Origin: DASRHD01 sp035485575
GTDB taxonomy: Bacteria; Verrucomicrobiota; Verrucomicrobiia; Opitutales; Opitutaceae
DNA: 64,000 bases
Reading direction: 5' to 3'
Assembly: GCA_035485575.1 (NCBI GenBank)
Contig: DATHNW010000017.1
Span: 124,001-188,000, forward strand
Shown here: piece after piece, positions 19,487-27,604 of the stretch
Layout: each line of letters opens with the position of its first letter
Position numbering within the stretch: the first letter of the stretch is position 1
Position numbers and translations under genes: made by a program
Notes under the pieces: model-generated
Seen by the model: the letters and a program-made list of their open reading frames with translations, nothing else
Told to the model about the DNA's origin: nothing
Databases searched by the model: none

Positions 19487-20797
19487 ATGAAGCAGATGCA
19501 CACAGTGGCCGGCATGCTCAAACGCATTCTCACCATCGCCACGGGCATTGTGCTGGGCGTGGCCCTCACGCTGCTGGCCGGGCGGCTGGCCCTGGCGTGG
19601 AGCCTGTTTCCCAATCGTGGGGTGGAGCGCTCGGCCAGTTATTTTCACGACGTGCTCAAGCTGGTGAATGAAAACTACGTTGAAGCGAAGGCGGCGGATC
19701 CCGACCAACTGACGCATGCGGCGCTGAAGGGCATGACGGCGTCGCTGGATCCGCATTCGGAGTTTCTTACTGCGAAGGACTTTGATGAACTCCAAGACGA
19801 GATGAACGGCGGCTTTGGCGGCATCGGCGTGCTAATCGACGTCATCAAGGGCAAGGTCGTGGTCGTCGCGCCGATCGCCGGCACGCCGGGTGCCCGGGCG
19901 GGGATCCTGCATGGCGACCAGATCTTGCGGGTGGAAGGCCAGTCCATCGACGGCCTGGACATGGACGGCGTCATCGGGCTTTTGCGCGGCAAGCCGAAGA
20001 CGAAAGTGGTGATGAGCCTGTACCGCCCCGGCACGCGGAAGAATTTCGACGTCACGCTCACGCGCGAGATCATCAAGGTGGACAGTGTGCGCGGCGCCCG
20101 CCTGCTGCCCGACGGCATCGGCTACCTGCAGTTGACGGAATTTTCCGACAACACCGCGGATGAATTCGACAAGGCCCTCGACAAATTGCTGCACGACGGG
20201 GCGACCAGCCTCATCATCGACCTGCGGGACAATCCCGGCGGCTTGCTCGACGCCGCCGTCGCCGTAGCCAATCCCTTTTTCAAGAAGGACGAACTCATCG
20301 TTTACACCCAGGGCCGCACGCCCGAGAGCCGCGACGAGTACCGTGCCGAGGGCGACGGCCAGCCACTCACGCTGCCCATCGCCGTGTTGATCAACTCGGG
20401 CAGCGCGAGCGCTGCGGAAATCGTGGCGGGCGCGCTCCGCGACACCGGCCGCGCGATCATCGTGGGCGAACGGTCGTTCGGCAAAGGCTCGGTGCAGTCG
20501 ATTTTCCCGCTCCACAACGGCGAGGGGCTGCGTCTGACCACGGCGCGCTACTACACGCCGAGCGGCGTGACCATCCACGAACATGGCATCGATCCGCAGG
20601 TGGAGGTCGTGCTTTCGCCGGACGACGATGAAAAGATCCGGCTGCAGTCCGACCGCGATGACATCACGGATGCGAAAACATTTGAGGAGCGCTTCGGCTT
20701 TGCGCCCATCGAGGACCGGCAGTTGCAGGCTGCGATCGACGTGTTGCGCGGCGTGCAGGCGTTCGACGCGCATAATCCGCCGGCCGTCGCGAAATGA
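19487..20797 (+). CDS. S41-family C-terminal processing peptidase
   Basis: Periplasmic serine protease of the CtpA/Prc group, 436 residues. It has an N-terminal membrane anchor or signal (about 10-36), a PDZ domain (about 110-190, with GGFGGIGVLI and ARAGILHGDQILRVEGQ) and a catalytic S41 domain. The nucleophile is the Ser in INSGSASAAEIVAGAL and the general-base Lys lies in GERSFGKGSVQ. Such proteases trim or degrade envelope proteins by their C termini. Its stop overlaps the tsaD start by 4 bases. Confidence 0.9.
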   Translation: MKQMHTVAGMLKRILTIATGIVLGVALTLLAGRLALAWSLFPNRGVERSASYFHDVLKLVNENYVEAKAADPDQLTHAALKGMTASLDPHSEFLTAKDFDELQDEMNGGFGGIGVLIDVIKGKVVVVAPIAGTPGARAGILHGDQILRVEGQSIDGLDMDGVIGLLRGKPKTKVVMSLYRPGTRKNFDVTLTREIIKVDSVRGARLLPDGIGYLQLTEFSDNTADEFDKALDKLLHDGATSLIIDLRDNPGGLLDAAVAVANPFFKKDELIVYTQGRTPESRDEYRAEGDGQPLTLPIAVLINSGSASAAEIVAGALRDTGRAIIVGERSFGKGSVQSIFPLHNGEGLRLTTARYYTPSGVTIHEHGIDPQVEVVLSPDDDEKIRLQSDRDDITDAKTFEERFGFAPIEDRQLQAAIDVLRGVQAFDAHNPPAVAK

Positions 20798-21822
20798 TTT
20801 TTTCGCTCGAAAGCTCGTGCGACGAGACGGCGGTTGCGCTCTTCGATCCGGCGCGCGGTCTCGTCGGCGAATGGGTGCACAGCCAGATCGCGCTGCACGA
20901 GCGCCATGGCGGCGTGGTGCCCGATCTCGCCACGCGCGAGCACCTGCAGACGTTTGCACCGCTGCTGGCGGGCGCGCGGGCCACGGCGGAATTCTCCCGC
21001 GTGGAAAAAATCGCCGTGACGCACGGTCCGGGCCTGGCGGGCTGCCTGGCCATCGGGGTGGCCGCGGCCAAGGCGCTCGCGCTGGCCCTGCGCGTGCCGC
21101 TCGCCGGCGTGAGCCACCTGCGCGCGCACGCGTGGTCGCCGTTCGTCGCCTTGCACGCGAAGGCGCCGGCGGAATTCGATGCCCAGCTGGCCGAGCTGCT
21201 GCCCCATCTCGGGCTCATCGTGTCGGGCGGCCATACCCTGCTTTTTTCCATCGGGGCGGACCGGTGCATCACGACGCTGGCCTCGACGCGCGACGATGCG
21301 GCCGGCGAGGCGCTGGACAAGGGCGCGAAACTGCTCGGCCTCGGCTACCCGGGCGGGCCGCTGGTCGAGAAACTCGCCGCCGGCGGGCGCGCGGACGCCT
21401 TTGATTTTCCGCGCGGCATCGTGCGTCGCGACGAGCTGGATTTCAGTTTTTCCGGGCTGAAGACGAGCCTGCGCTACCTGCTCGAGAAAATGCCGGCCGC
21501 CGACGTGACCTCGCGGATGGCGGATTTGTGTGCGAGCTATCAGCAGGCGGTCATCGACTCGCTGGTGCGCAAGACCGCCGTGGCGCTGGAGCGCGGCGAA
21601 TATCGCAGCCTCGGCCTGTCAGGTGGCGTGGCTCGCAACGGCCGGCTGCGCCAGGCGCTGGACGGGCTGGCGCGCGAGTCCCGCCGGCCGCTGCTGATGG
21701 CCCTGCCGCAGCACGCAGGCGACAATGCCGGCATGATTGCTTTTGCGGCATGGGTGGACGCCAAGGGTACGGATACGCGCGGACTGGAACTGCGGATCGA
21801 GCCCAGCCTCGCTTTGGCCTGA
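20794..21822 (+). CDS. tsaD: tRNA threonylcarbamoyladenosine synthase subunit TsaD
   Basis: TsaD transfers the threonylcarbamoyl group to A37 of ANN-decoding tRNAs. It starts SLESSCDETAVALFD, has the metal-binding HLRAH motif (His108 and His112), GLIVSGGHTLLF, DDAAGEALDKGAKLLGLGYPGGP and SLSGGVARNGRLR-type segments near 270. The length of 342 residues is normal. The ATGA overlap with the S41 protease gene shows coupled translation. Confidence 0.95.
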   Translation: MIFSLESSCDETAVALFDPARGLVGEWVHSQIALHERHGGVVPDLATREHLQTFAPLLAGARATAEFSRVEKIAVTHGPGLAGCLAIGVAAAKALALALRVPLAGVSHLRAHAWSPFVALHAKAPAEFDAQLAELLPHLGLIVSGGHTLLFSIGADRCITTLASTRDDAAGEALDKGAKLLGLGYPGGPLVEKLAAGGRADAFDFPRGIVRRDELDFSFSGLKTSLRYLLEKMPAADVTSRMADLCASYQQAVIDSLVRKTAVALERGEYRSLGLSGGVARNGRLRQALDGLARESRRPLLMALPQHAGDNAGMIAFAAWVDAKGTDTRGLELRIEPSLALA

Positions 21823-21857
21823 ATCCACCGGGCGGCTGGTGGCATCCGCGGCGCAGT

Positions 21858-23324
21858 TTACGCGTATTCGCGGCGCAGGTTGCTGGGCAGCAGGCCGAGT
21901 TCTTCGCGGTACTTGGCGACGGTGCGGCGGGCGATGTTGATGCCCTTTTGCTGCAGCTTGACCACGATTTCCTGGTCGCTGAGCGGCTGGGACTTGTCCT
22001 CAAGCGAGATGAGTTCGTTGATCATTTCCTTCACGCTGGTGTTCGACACGGAGGCGCCGCTGTCGGCCTCGTAGCCGGGGGTGAAGAAATACTTGAAGTC
22101 GAAGACGCCGTGAGGGGTCTTGATGTACTTGTTGGCGATGGCGCGGCTGACGGTGGTTTCGTGCACGCCGACGACCTCGGCGATCTGGGTCATGGTGAGC
22201 GGCTTCAGCTTCGACACACCATGCTCGAAGAATTCGCCCTGCACCTTGAGGATTTCGCGCGTGATGCGCTCGATTGTCTGCTGGCGCTGCTCGATGGAAT
22301 TGATAAGGAACCGGCCGGAGCGCATGCGTTCGCGCAGGTAGTCGCGTTCGTCCTTTGAAAGGGTGCCCTTGGCGATGAGATCCTTGTAGGTGCTCGAGAT
22401 GCGCAGGCGGGGGATGTAATCGTTATTGAGGATGATCTTCCACTCGCCGCCGTCCTTTTCGACGATGACGTCGGGGATCACGACGCGGTTGTTGTCGTCG
22501 GCAAAGCGGCGGCCGGGCGCGGGATCGAGCGTGCCGATGTCCTCGATGGCGGCCTGCACGTCGTCCATGTGCGCGCCGAGTTTGTGGGCGATTTCGGGAA
22601 TGCGGCGGCGGGTGAGGAGGGCGAAATGGTCGCGGACGATGCGCGCGGCCAGCGATTCGCCGCGGCCCTTGCCGGCGAGCTGCGCGAGCAGGCATTCCTG
22701 CAGGCTCAGGCTGCCGATGCCCGGAGGGTCGAAGGTCTTGAGATGTTTCACCGCGGACTGCACGGCGTCGAGCGGGAGGCGGGTCTGCAGTGCGATGTCG
22801 GCGGGGGTCTGCGTGAGGAAGCCGCGGTCATCGAGGCTGCCGACGAGGTAGCGCATGGCCTCGAGCACGGGCGGCTCGATGTCGACCAGCTCGGCCTGGC
22901 GCATTAGGTGTTCCTGGAGGGAGGTCTCGCTGACGAGGGAATCGAAGAAATGCTGGCGCTTCTCGGCGTCCTCGCTGGTGTAGGGCTGTGCGCCGCCGGC
23001 ATTGGCCATGTAGTCGCGCCAGTCGTCGTCGATCTTGGTCAGGATTTCGAATTCCTTGGAAAAATCCATCTCCTCGCGCGCGTCGCCGGCATCCTCGGCG
23101 GAGGCGGTGCCGTCCTTGGAGTCAGTGGTTTCCTTGTCGAGGCTGGTGCCGTCCATGGGCAGCTCTTCCAGAGCCGGATTGCTTTGCAGCTCCTCCTGGA
23201 TGACGGAACGCAGGTCGAGCGCGGCGACTTGCAGGATTTTCAGCGACTGCCGCAGTTGCGGCGCGAGGATGAGTTGCTGCGATTGTCGCTGGCGTAGGTC
23301 TTGGCTAATTCCGGGCCCGCTCAT
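21858..23324 (-). CDS. rpoN: RNA polymerase sigma-54 factor
   Basis: Alternative sigma factor that recognises -24/-12 promoters and needs an AAA+ activator. The N-terminal Gln-rich region I (LRQRQSQQLILAPQLRQSLKIL, in part) is followed by an acidic region II, the core-binding domain, the helix-turn-helix (TMTQIAEVVGVHETTVSRAI) and the RpoN box ARRTVAKYRE near the C terminus. FDFKYFFTPGY is also diagnostic. The length of 488 residues is normal. A Ser/Thr kinase gene lies 32 bases upstream on the same strand, which makes a shared transcript likely. Confidence 0.96.
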   Translation of the reverse strand: MSGPGISQDLRQRQSQQLILAPQLRQSLKILQVAALDLRSVIQEELQSNPALEELPMDGTSLDKETTDSKDGTASAEDAGDAREEMDFSKEFEILTKIDDDWRDYMANAGGAQPYTSEDAEKRQHFFDSLVSETSLQEHLMRQAELVDIEPPVLEAMRYLVGSLDDRGFLTQTPADIALQTRLPLDAVQSAVKHLKTFDPPGIGSLSLQECLLAQLAGKGRGESLAARIVRDHFALLTRRRIPEIAHKLGAHMDDVQAAIEDIGTLDPAPGRRFADDNNRVVIPDVIVEKDGGEWKIILNNDYIPRLRISSTYKDLIAKGTLSKDERDYLRERMRSGRFLINSIEQRQQTIERITREILKVQGEFFEHGVSKLKPLTMTQIAEVVGVHETTVSRAIANKYIKTPHGVFDFKYFFTPGYEADSGASVSNTSVKEMINELISLEDKSQPLSDQEIVVKLQQKGINIARRTVAKYREELGLLPSNLRREYA

Positions 23325-23356
23325 GTGCTGCGTGGATTAAACTGACGTGGGGCATG

Positions 23357-24397
23357 TCAGTGGATTCGGGCGGGGGACCGGGAAAGCATGGTGGTTGCGA
23401 CCGGCGTGGGATGGCTCATGAGCTCCCTCAGGTAGACGCCGAGCTTTTCATTGGTCGGGCCGTAGCGGTCGCTGTAAAGGTAGAGCTCGAGGTCGGTGAG
23501 CATTTCATAGGCGGTCTGGTAGCGTTTGTCGCGGTCGCGCATGAGGGCCCGCTGGATGATGGCTTCGAGCCGCGCGTCAATGTCGCGGCGGAGCTGGCCG
23601 AACTGCGGGATGGGCATCGTGAGGATGTTGCGGCGCGTTTGCAGGTGGTCCGGCGAATGGAAGACGTTTTTCCCGAGGAGCAACTCGGTGAGCACGATGC
23701 CGAGCGGAAAAAGGTCGGCGCGGGCATCGGTGATGGCGTAGCTGGCCTGTTCGGGCGAGAGATAGTCGTCCTTGCCTGCGATGACCTTGCCTTCCTCGTT
23801 GTACATGAGATCGAGGGCCTTCGCGATGCCGAAGTCGGTGAGCTTCACGTCGCCTTCGTGGCCCACGAGCACGTTTTTCGGGCCGATGTCGCGGTGGACG
23901 ATGCCGACCAGCCGGCCCTCCCGGTCGCGTTTTTGGTGGGCGTAGGTGAGGCCGCGGGCGATGCGTGAGATGATGAAGGCGGCGAGATCAACCGGGACCG
24001 GACGGTCGAGCGCGCGATGGAGATCGATGAACTGGTCCAGGTTCACGCCGCGCACCAGCTCCATCACCATGAAATACTGGCCGCCCACCTGGCCGAGGTG
24101 GTAGGTCTGGACGATGTTGGTATGGATGAGGTCGGCGACAAGGCGGGCCTCGCCAATGAAGTTTTTCTGGAATTCCGGAATGGCCGAATACTCCTCGCGA
24201 ATGAGCTTCAGGGCGACGACCTTGCGGAAATGGCCCGCGCCGTGCTGTACCGCTTCATAGACGATGCCCATGCCGCCATCCGCGATCTTCTGCATGATTT
24301 CGTAATGCAGCTCGGAAAAAATATTTTTTATGGCCGGCACACTCTGGAAAATGCCGGCAGTCCGGCCGCTGGCAAGCGGGGAAATCATGTCTAGCAT
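23357..24397 (-). CDS. Cytoplasmic Ser/Thr protein kinase
   Basis: A 346-residue eukaryotic-like kinase without a membrane segment or extracellular sensor. The glycine loop is IADGGMGIVYEAV (about 38-50), the ATP-binding Lys lies in VVALKLI, the catalytic loop is HRDIGPKNVLV and the metal-binding motif is TDFGIAKAL. The usual Lys of HRDLKPEN is Gly here, a variation also known in other bacterial kinases with a residue other than Lys at this place. It precedes rpoN by 32 bases on the same strand. Substrates are unknown. Confidence 0.85.
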   Translation of the reverse strand: MLDMISPLASGRTAGIFQSVPAIKNIFSELHYEIMQKIADGGMGIVYEAVQHGAGHFRKVVALKLIREEYSAIPEFQKNFIGEARLVADLIHTNIVQTYHLGQVGGQYFMVMELVRGVNLDQFIDLHRALDRPVPVDLAAFIISRIARGLTYAHQKRDREGRLVGIVHRDIGPKNVLVGHEGDVKLTDFGIAKALDLMYNEEGKVIAGKDDYLSPEQASYAITDARADLFPLGIVLTELLLGKNVFHSPDHLQTRRNILTMPIPQFGQLRRDIDARLEAIIQRALMRDRDKRYQTAYEMLTDLELYLYSDRYGPTNEKLGVYLRELMSHPTPVATTMLSRSPARIH

Positions 24398-24489
24398 GGG
24401 AATTGCTGCATATGCTTGACAATGCCGCTGGGTGAGGCGTGTGCGGGCGATCCAATTGACAGGACGGAAGGGCGGAGTAAATTTTTTGC

Positions 24490-24807
24490 ATGATCACGCT
24501 TTCACCCCGTGCGGCGGCCCAGGTCGGCGCGCTGTCCCGCGACCTCAATGCGCCCGCCAAACGGCTGCGCGTCTTTGTCGAGACCGGCGGTTGTTCGGGT
24601 TTGGAGTATGGCATGTCGTTCGACGAACCGAAGACCGATGACGCCGTTTTCGAAAGCGAGGGCACCGTCCTGCTCGTCGATCCAGCGAGCTTGGCCTATC
24701 TTGATGGTTCGCTCATCGATTTTGACGATGGCCTCCACGGCAAGGGTTTTGAAATCAAGAACCCGAATGCGCAGAGCACCTGCGGCTGCGGCAAGTCGTT
24801 CAATTGA
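24490..24807 (+). CDS. Iron-sulfur cluster carrier, IscA/ErpA/HesB family
   Basis: A-type carrier of 105 residues that hands Fe-S clusters to apoproteins. The three ligand cysteines are present: Cys35 in TGGCSGLEY and Cys98 and Cys100 in STCGCGKSF. The FEIKNPNAQSTCGCG ending is typical. I cannot separate ErpA from IscA or SufA by sequence alone. It is divergent from the kinase gene and stands alone, not in an isc or suf operon. Confidence 0.92.
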   Translation: MITLSPRAAAQVGALSRDLNAPAKRLRVFVETGGCSGLEYGMSFDEPKTDDAVFESEGTVLLVDPASLAYLDGSLIDFDDGLHGKGFEIKNPNAQSTCGCGKSFN

Positions 24808-24815
24808 GCGGGGCT

Positions 24816-25508
24816 TCAGTCCGTGGCGGCTTCATGTAGCGCCACGACGCCAAACGTGAAGCTGCGGGCGGCGACGCGGGCAAAGCCGGTCGAGCGGATT
24901 TCCTCTGCGAGCGCATCGCGCGCGGGAAATTGTTCGATGGAAGTGCAGAGGTATTCGTAGGCCGCGCGGTCGCCGGACAGCCAGCCGGCCAGCGCCGGTG
25001 CGAACCGCCGCATGTAGAAGAAATAAAGCGGTCGGAACCACGGGGCGGGCTGCGAGAACTCGAGCACGAAAAGCCGGCCGCCCGGCCGCAGCACGCGGCG
25101 CATCTCGCGCAAGGCACGGTTGCGGTCGGCCATGTTGCGCAAGCCGAAGGAAATCGTCACGGCATCGAATGATGCATCGGCCAGCGGCAGCGCGAGGCCG
25201 TCGCCTTGCCGGAAAACGATGCCGGCGTAACGGGGCGCTTTTTTTCGTTCCGCCTCGTCCAGCATCGGCTGGCAGAAGTCCATGCCCGTGATGTGCGTGC
25301 CGGCCGGCAGTGCGCGGGCGAGCGCGAAGGCCACGTCGCCGCTGCCGGTGGCCAGGTCGAGGATGTCACACGGCCGCGCGCGACGCACGGCCGCGACCAA
25401 GCAGCGGCGCCACCACACGTCAAGGCCGCCGCTGAGCAGCCGGTTGGCCAGGTCGTAACGCCGCGCAATACGCGCAAACATGGTATTAACAGCGGCGGGA
25501 TCAGGCAT
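24816..25508 (-). CDS. ubiE: Demethylmenaquinone/ubiquinone C-methyltransferase
   Basis: SAM-dependent methyltransferase (MenG/UbiE) of quinone synthesis. It has FARIARRYDLANRLLSGGLDVWWRR, the SAM motif ILDLATGSGDVAFAL, TISFGLRNMADRNRALREM and RVLRPGGRLFVLEFS. I use the ATG at 25508 (230 residues); a GTG ten codons upstream is also possible. It would methylate the menaquinone that feeds the complex III of the first operon. Convergent with the Fe-S carrier gene, 8 bases apart. Confidence 0.9.
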   Translation of the reverse strand: MPDPAAVNTMFARIARRYDLANRLLSGGLDVWWRRCLVAAVRRARPCDILDLATGSGDVAFALARALPAGTHITGMDFCQPMLDEAERKKAPRYAGIVFRQGDGLALPLADASFDAVTISFGLRNMADRNRALREMRRVLRPGGRLFVLEFSQPAPWFRPLYFFYMRRFAPALAGWLSGDRAAYEYLCTSIEQFPARDALAEEIRSTGFARVAARSFTFGVVALHEAATD

Positions 25509-25704
25509 GGGCAGCGTGGAGGCGCGGACGAGGAGCACCGCTCTCAGGCGGCGGCAGGCCAGTCAATGGCTGCTTTGCAACTAAATGCGCTGGAATGAGC
25601 TCTGTCAGAGACATTGAAACTCAAAAAACAAAACCGGGAACATTTTAACAACTCCTGAATCTGTAAAACAGTTGCCCTATCGGGTCTTGTGCAGCTTTTT
25701 CACT

Positions 25705-25722
25705 CATTTTTGATCAAAAATG
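25705..25722. promoter_or_regulatory. 18-bp perfect palindrome upstream of the IHF/HU promoter
   Basis: CATTTTTGATCAAAAATG is an exact palindrome that ends 12 bases before the -35 box of the IHF/HU gene. Its place and AT-rich symmetry suggest an operator for a dimeric regulator or a bent-DNA element. The protein that binds it is unknown. Confidence 0.5.
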
Positions 25723-25734
25723 CATCAGGGCTGG

Positions 25735-25763
25735 TTGACGTAACCTTTGGATGAAAATAACTT
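25735..25763 (+). promoter_or_regulatory. Sigma-70-type promoter of the IHF/HU gene
   Basis: TTGACG (25735-25740) and TAACTT (25758-25763) are separated by 17 bases, close to the vegetative consensus. A clear ribosome binding site AGAGGA (25791-25796) lies 7 bases before the ATG at 25804. The whole 25539-25803 interval is AT-rich compared with its surroundings. Confidence 0.65.
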
Positions 25764-25803
25764 AGGCGAGCATAAAACTACCTTAATAAAAGAGGATTTC
25801 ACC

Positions 25804-26118
25804 ATGTCCAATAACCTGACCAAACGCGAGATTGTGCTGACGATTTATGAGAAAACGGGCTTTCCGCAAAAGGAAGTCCAGGCCACGGTGCAGATGACAC
25901 TCGACATCATCCAGAAGGCACTGGCGGAAGGCCGCAACGTCGAGTTGCGCAACTTCGGCGTGCTCGAGGTCCAGGTGCGCAAGCAGCGCATCGGCCGCAA
26001 CCCCAACAAACCCGAGGCCGAAGTCATCATCCCGCAGCGCGCGGTGGTGAAGTTCAAGTCCGGCAAGATTCTCAAGCAGCAGCTCAAGAAGCTCGACTTG
26101 GTGAAGCTGCAGGCCTGA
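25804..26118 (+). CDS. IHF/HU-family DNA-bending protein
   Basis: A 104-residue nucleoid protein of the bacterial DNABII family. It shows LTKREIVLTIYEKTGFPQKEV, the dimer core, VELRNFGVLEVQVRKQRIGRNPNKP (DNA-binding arm with the IGRNP tip) and PQRAVVKFKSGK. The RIGRNP and FGVLEV segments fit the IHF type better than HU. The ATG at 25804 has a strong AGAGGA site; codons upstream lie in the promoter region. A terminator follows, so it is monocistronic. Confidence 0.92.
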   Translation: MSNNLTKREIVLTIYEKTGFPQKEVQATVQMTLDIIQKALAEGRNVELRNFGVLEVQVRKQRIGRNPNKPEAEVIIPQRAVVKFKSGKILKQQLKKLDLVKLQA

Positions 26119-26151
26119 GCGCGAAAAGGTTTCGCATCGGCAGAGGACGGG

Positions 26152-26177
26152 GCCGGGCTCAGCCGCCCGGCTTTTTT
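26152..26177 (+). terminator. Rho-independent terminator after the IHF/HU gene
   Basis: A 7-base-pair GC stem (GCCGGGC 26152-26158 with GCCCGGC 26165-26171) with a 6-base loop is followed by six T residues. It separates the IHF/HU gene from hisS. Confidence 0.9.
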
Positions 26178-26235
26178 GCGGGCTCAACTTTTGGTTCGCG
26201 CCCGGCGCGCGCAGGCCGCAATCCTTGCGGCTCGC

Positions 26236-27543
26236 ATGCCCACGTTTCAAACCCTGCCCGGTTTTCGCGAGTTTTATCCCGATGTACTGGCGCGCCGGAA
26301 CCATATCTTCCGCCTCTGGCGCCAGAATGCGCGCGCCTTCGGCTTCGCGGAATACGATGCTCCCGTGCTCGAGCCGCTCGAACTCTACAAGGCCAAGTCC
26401 GGCGATGAGATCGAGGCGCAGCTTTTCAGCTTCACCGACAAGGGCGGCCGCGAGGTCGCGCTGCGGCCCGAAATGACTCCGACCGTCTGCCGGCTCGTCG
26501 GCGAGAAGGCGGCCACGCTCAAGCGGCCGATCAAGTGGTTCAGCATCGCGGAATTTTACCGCTACGAGCGCGCGCAGAAAGGCCGGCAGCGCGCCTTCTT
26601 CCAGTTCAATGCCGACATCTTTGGCGAACCGGGACCCGAGGCGGAGATCGAGCTCATCGCGCTGCTCATCCAGAGCTTCCGGGCCTTCGGACTGACGGAA
26701 GAGGATTTTTATGTGCGTCTGAGCGACCGCAACCTGTGGTTTTTCTACCTCGAGGCGCTGGGCCTTGATGAGCCTCGCGTGCGCGCGATGCTCGGCGCAG
26801 TCGACAAATACGAAAAGCTCGGTGAAGCGGCGTTCAGGGATTACGCGGAAAAATTCGGACCGCTCGATCCGCAACTCAAAGAGAAGGTGCTGGCTTTCCT
26901 GCAGATCAAAACTCTCGCCGCGTTGGAGCAAACTCTGGCCGCACATGGCGGCGACAAATTGGCCGCGCGCCTGGCTGACTGGCGCAAACTGCTCGGCGGA
27001 CTTGAAGCCATGGATCTGGCGCGCTTTGTCGAGGTGGATCTGGGGGTAGTCCGCGGTCTGGCCTACTACACGGGTTTTGTGTTCGAGGCGTTCGATCGCA
27101 AGGGTGACCTGCGCGCGCTCGCGGGCGGTGGACGCTACGATGATCTCGTGAAGAAGCTCGGCGGGCCCGATCTGCCCGCCGTGGGTTTCGCCATCGGCGA
27201 CGTGACCACCGGCATTTTGCTCGAGGAACGCGGCAAGATGCCGACCTATATCAATGCCCCGGACGTTTATGCGGTCGTCGACGGGGAGAAAGGACGCTTC
27301 GCGGCGTTTTCCTGCATCAATGAACTGCGCGCGACCGGCCTGTGCGTCGAGTACCCGTTCAAGGACGTCGCCTTTGGCAAGCAATTCAAAGCCGCCGCCG
27401 ACTCGGGTGCGAAGCTGGCGCTCATTTATGGAGGGGACGAGCTGGCCAAAGGCGTCGTGAAGATCCGCGACCTCACCGAACGCAGCGAACGCGAGGTGCC
27501 ACCGGCGCAGGTCTTTGCGGCTGTGCGCGAGTTTTTCACCTGA
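26236..27543 (+). CDS. hisS: Histidyl-tRNA synthetase
   Basis: Class II aminoacyl-tRNA synthetase that charges tRNA-His. Motif 1 is around GFREFYPDVLARR, motif 2 is WFSIAEFYRYERAQKGRQR followed by FFQFNADIFG, and the histidine-specific GLAYYTGFVFEAFD and AGGGRYDDLVKKLGG blocks are present. A C-terminal anticodon-binding domain follows (about 335-435). The ATG at 26236 gives 435 residues; an upstream TTG reading begins inside the preceding terminator and is rejected. Confidence 0.94.
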   Translation: MPTFQTLPGFREFYPDVLARRNHIFRLWRQNARAFGFAEYDAPVLEPLELYKAKSGDEIEAQLFSFTDKGGREVALRPEMTPTVCRLVGEKAATLKRPIKWFSIAEFYRYERAQKGRQRAFFQFNADIFGEPGPEAEIELIALLIQSFRAFGLTEEDFYVRLSDRNLWFFYLEALGLDEPRVRAMLGAVDKYEKLGEAAFRDYAEKFGPLDPQLKEKVLAFLQIKTLAALEQTLAAHGGDKLAARLADWRKLLGGLEAMDLARFVEVDLGVVRGLAYYTGFVFEAFDRKGDLRALAGGGRYDDLVKKLGGPDLPAVGFAIGDVTTGILLEERGKMPTYINAPDVYAVVDGEKGRFAAFSCINELRATGLCVEYPFKDVAFGKQFKAAADSGAKLALIYGGDELAKGVVKIRDLTERSEREVPPAQVFAAVREFFT

Positions 27544-27604
27544 CTTTGGATTTCGCGTCCGGGTCCGGTGGCTGCTTTGAATCCGGATTTATCTGATTCT
27601 CCCC

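Noticed and set aside
26176..26235. Upstream extension of hisS from a TTG codon
   Set aside because: The extension begins in the T tract of the preceding terminator and has no similarity to histidyl-tRNA synthetases.
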